Origin: Corallochytrium limacisporum
Lineage: Eukaryota; Opisthokonta
DNA length: 25,537 nucleotides
Direction of reading: 5' to 3'
Assembly (NCBI GenBank): GCA_002811645.1
Contig: PDIP01000067.1
Span: 26,897 to 52,433, forward strand
Of this stretch, positions 25,458-25,537 are shown piece by piece. The translations under genes and the position numbers were made by a program. Numbering within the stretch: position 1 is the first letter of the stretch; each line of letters starts with the position of its first letter. Under the pieces are notes generated by a model that did not search any database, was not told where the DNA came from, and worked only from the letters and a program-made list of their open reading frames with translations.

Positions 25458-25537
25458 ATGGATACTGCCTTGCCTGTACCTGTACCTGTACCTGTACCTG
25501 TACCTGTACCTGTACCTGTACCTGTACCTGTACCTGT
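25458..25537 (+). CDS. Possible 5' end of a Pro-Val repeat protein (cut by window edge)
   Basis: ATG 25458 starts a frame reading Met-Asp-Thr-Ala-Leu and then continuous Pro-Val dipeptides from the CCTGTA hexamer to the window end, with no stop. Pro-Val repeats are seen in stalks of surface proteins in various eukaryotes. A TATA box (25302) and telo-box-like motif (25355) lie upstream. Against it, a hexamer without stops keeps all six frames open, another ATG (25444) opens a Leu-Tyr frame, and the start context has T at -3. Confidence 0.18.
   Translation, partial: MDTALPVPVPVPVPVPVPVPVPVPVP
25473..25537 (+). repeat. CCTGTA hexamer tandem array (about 10.8 units, runs off the edge)
   Basis: Perfect tandem copies of CCTGTA fill the last 65 bases and continue past the window. 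It is a microsatellite-type array that codes Pro-Val, Leu-Tyr or Cys-Thr on the + strand depending on frame. Its composition and strand orientation do not suit a telomere. Confidence 0.95.

Noticed and set aside
25355-25537. Telomere or chromosome end
   Set aside because: TAACCC is C-rich on the + strand, the wrong orientation for a right-hand telomere, and the terminal CCTGTA array is not a known telomeric repeat.

Overview
The window looks like compact nuclear DNA from a single-celled relative of animals. Eleven protein genes can be named and each reads as one uninterrupted ORF, so no intron has to be invoked. There are no bacterial operons or Shine-Dalgarno-led starts. Stop codons fit the standard code, and AATAAA or its complement lies 0-120 nt past several stops. 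The gene set is eukaryotic, and the LIM-homeobox protein, SH3BP5 family and PTB-domain adaptor point to Holozoa. An intron-poor unicellular holozoan (Corallochytrium is the best-known example) would fit. That assignment is inference from gene content, not a database match.

Layout from left to right: a G-rich leader and TATA box; a LIM-LIM-homeodomain transcription factor (755-2257, +); 2.2 kb without a convincing gene; cytosolic isoleucyl-tRNA synthetase (4457-7675, +); TAF8 (7919-8641, -); IMPACT/YIH1 (9149-10087, +); lipid-droplet-associated hydrolase LDAH (10211-11434, -); a small stand-alone UPF0029/IMPACT-like protein (12364-12798, +); an SH3BP5-type protein (12853-14154, +), in the same frame and separated by a single TAG; a PTB-domain endocytic-adaptor-like protein (14406-15287, -); 2.7 kb of low-complexity, G/C-run DNA; a double hot-dog MaoC-like hydratase ending in a PTS1-like AKM (18066-19106, +); a DCC/DUF393 thiol-disulfide protein (19218-19694, -); a membrane-anchored secreted alpha/beta hydrolase (20052-21974, -); then about 3.5 kb with no recognisable gene. 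That last stretch ends in a CCTGTA hexamer array that may open a Pro-Val repeat protein cut by the window edge.

Most genes lie in alternating convergent and divergent pairs with short gaps (IleRS/TAF8, IMPACT/LDAH, SH3BP5/PTB and MaoC/DCC converge; TAF8/IMPACT and LDAH/UPF0029 diverge). Functions are largely housekeeping. Two weak themes can be seen: translation control (IleRS, IMPACT and its relative) and lipid or membrane traffic (LDAH, MaoC, SH3BP5 as a Rab11 exchange factor, PTB adaptor). Several genes have an upstream AUG whose short reading frame overlaps the main start. The most striking is a TAATG overlap at IleRS. No CRISPR array, rRNA, complete tRNA or recognisable transposon was seen.
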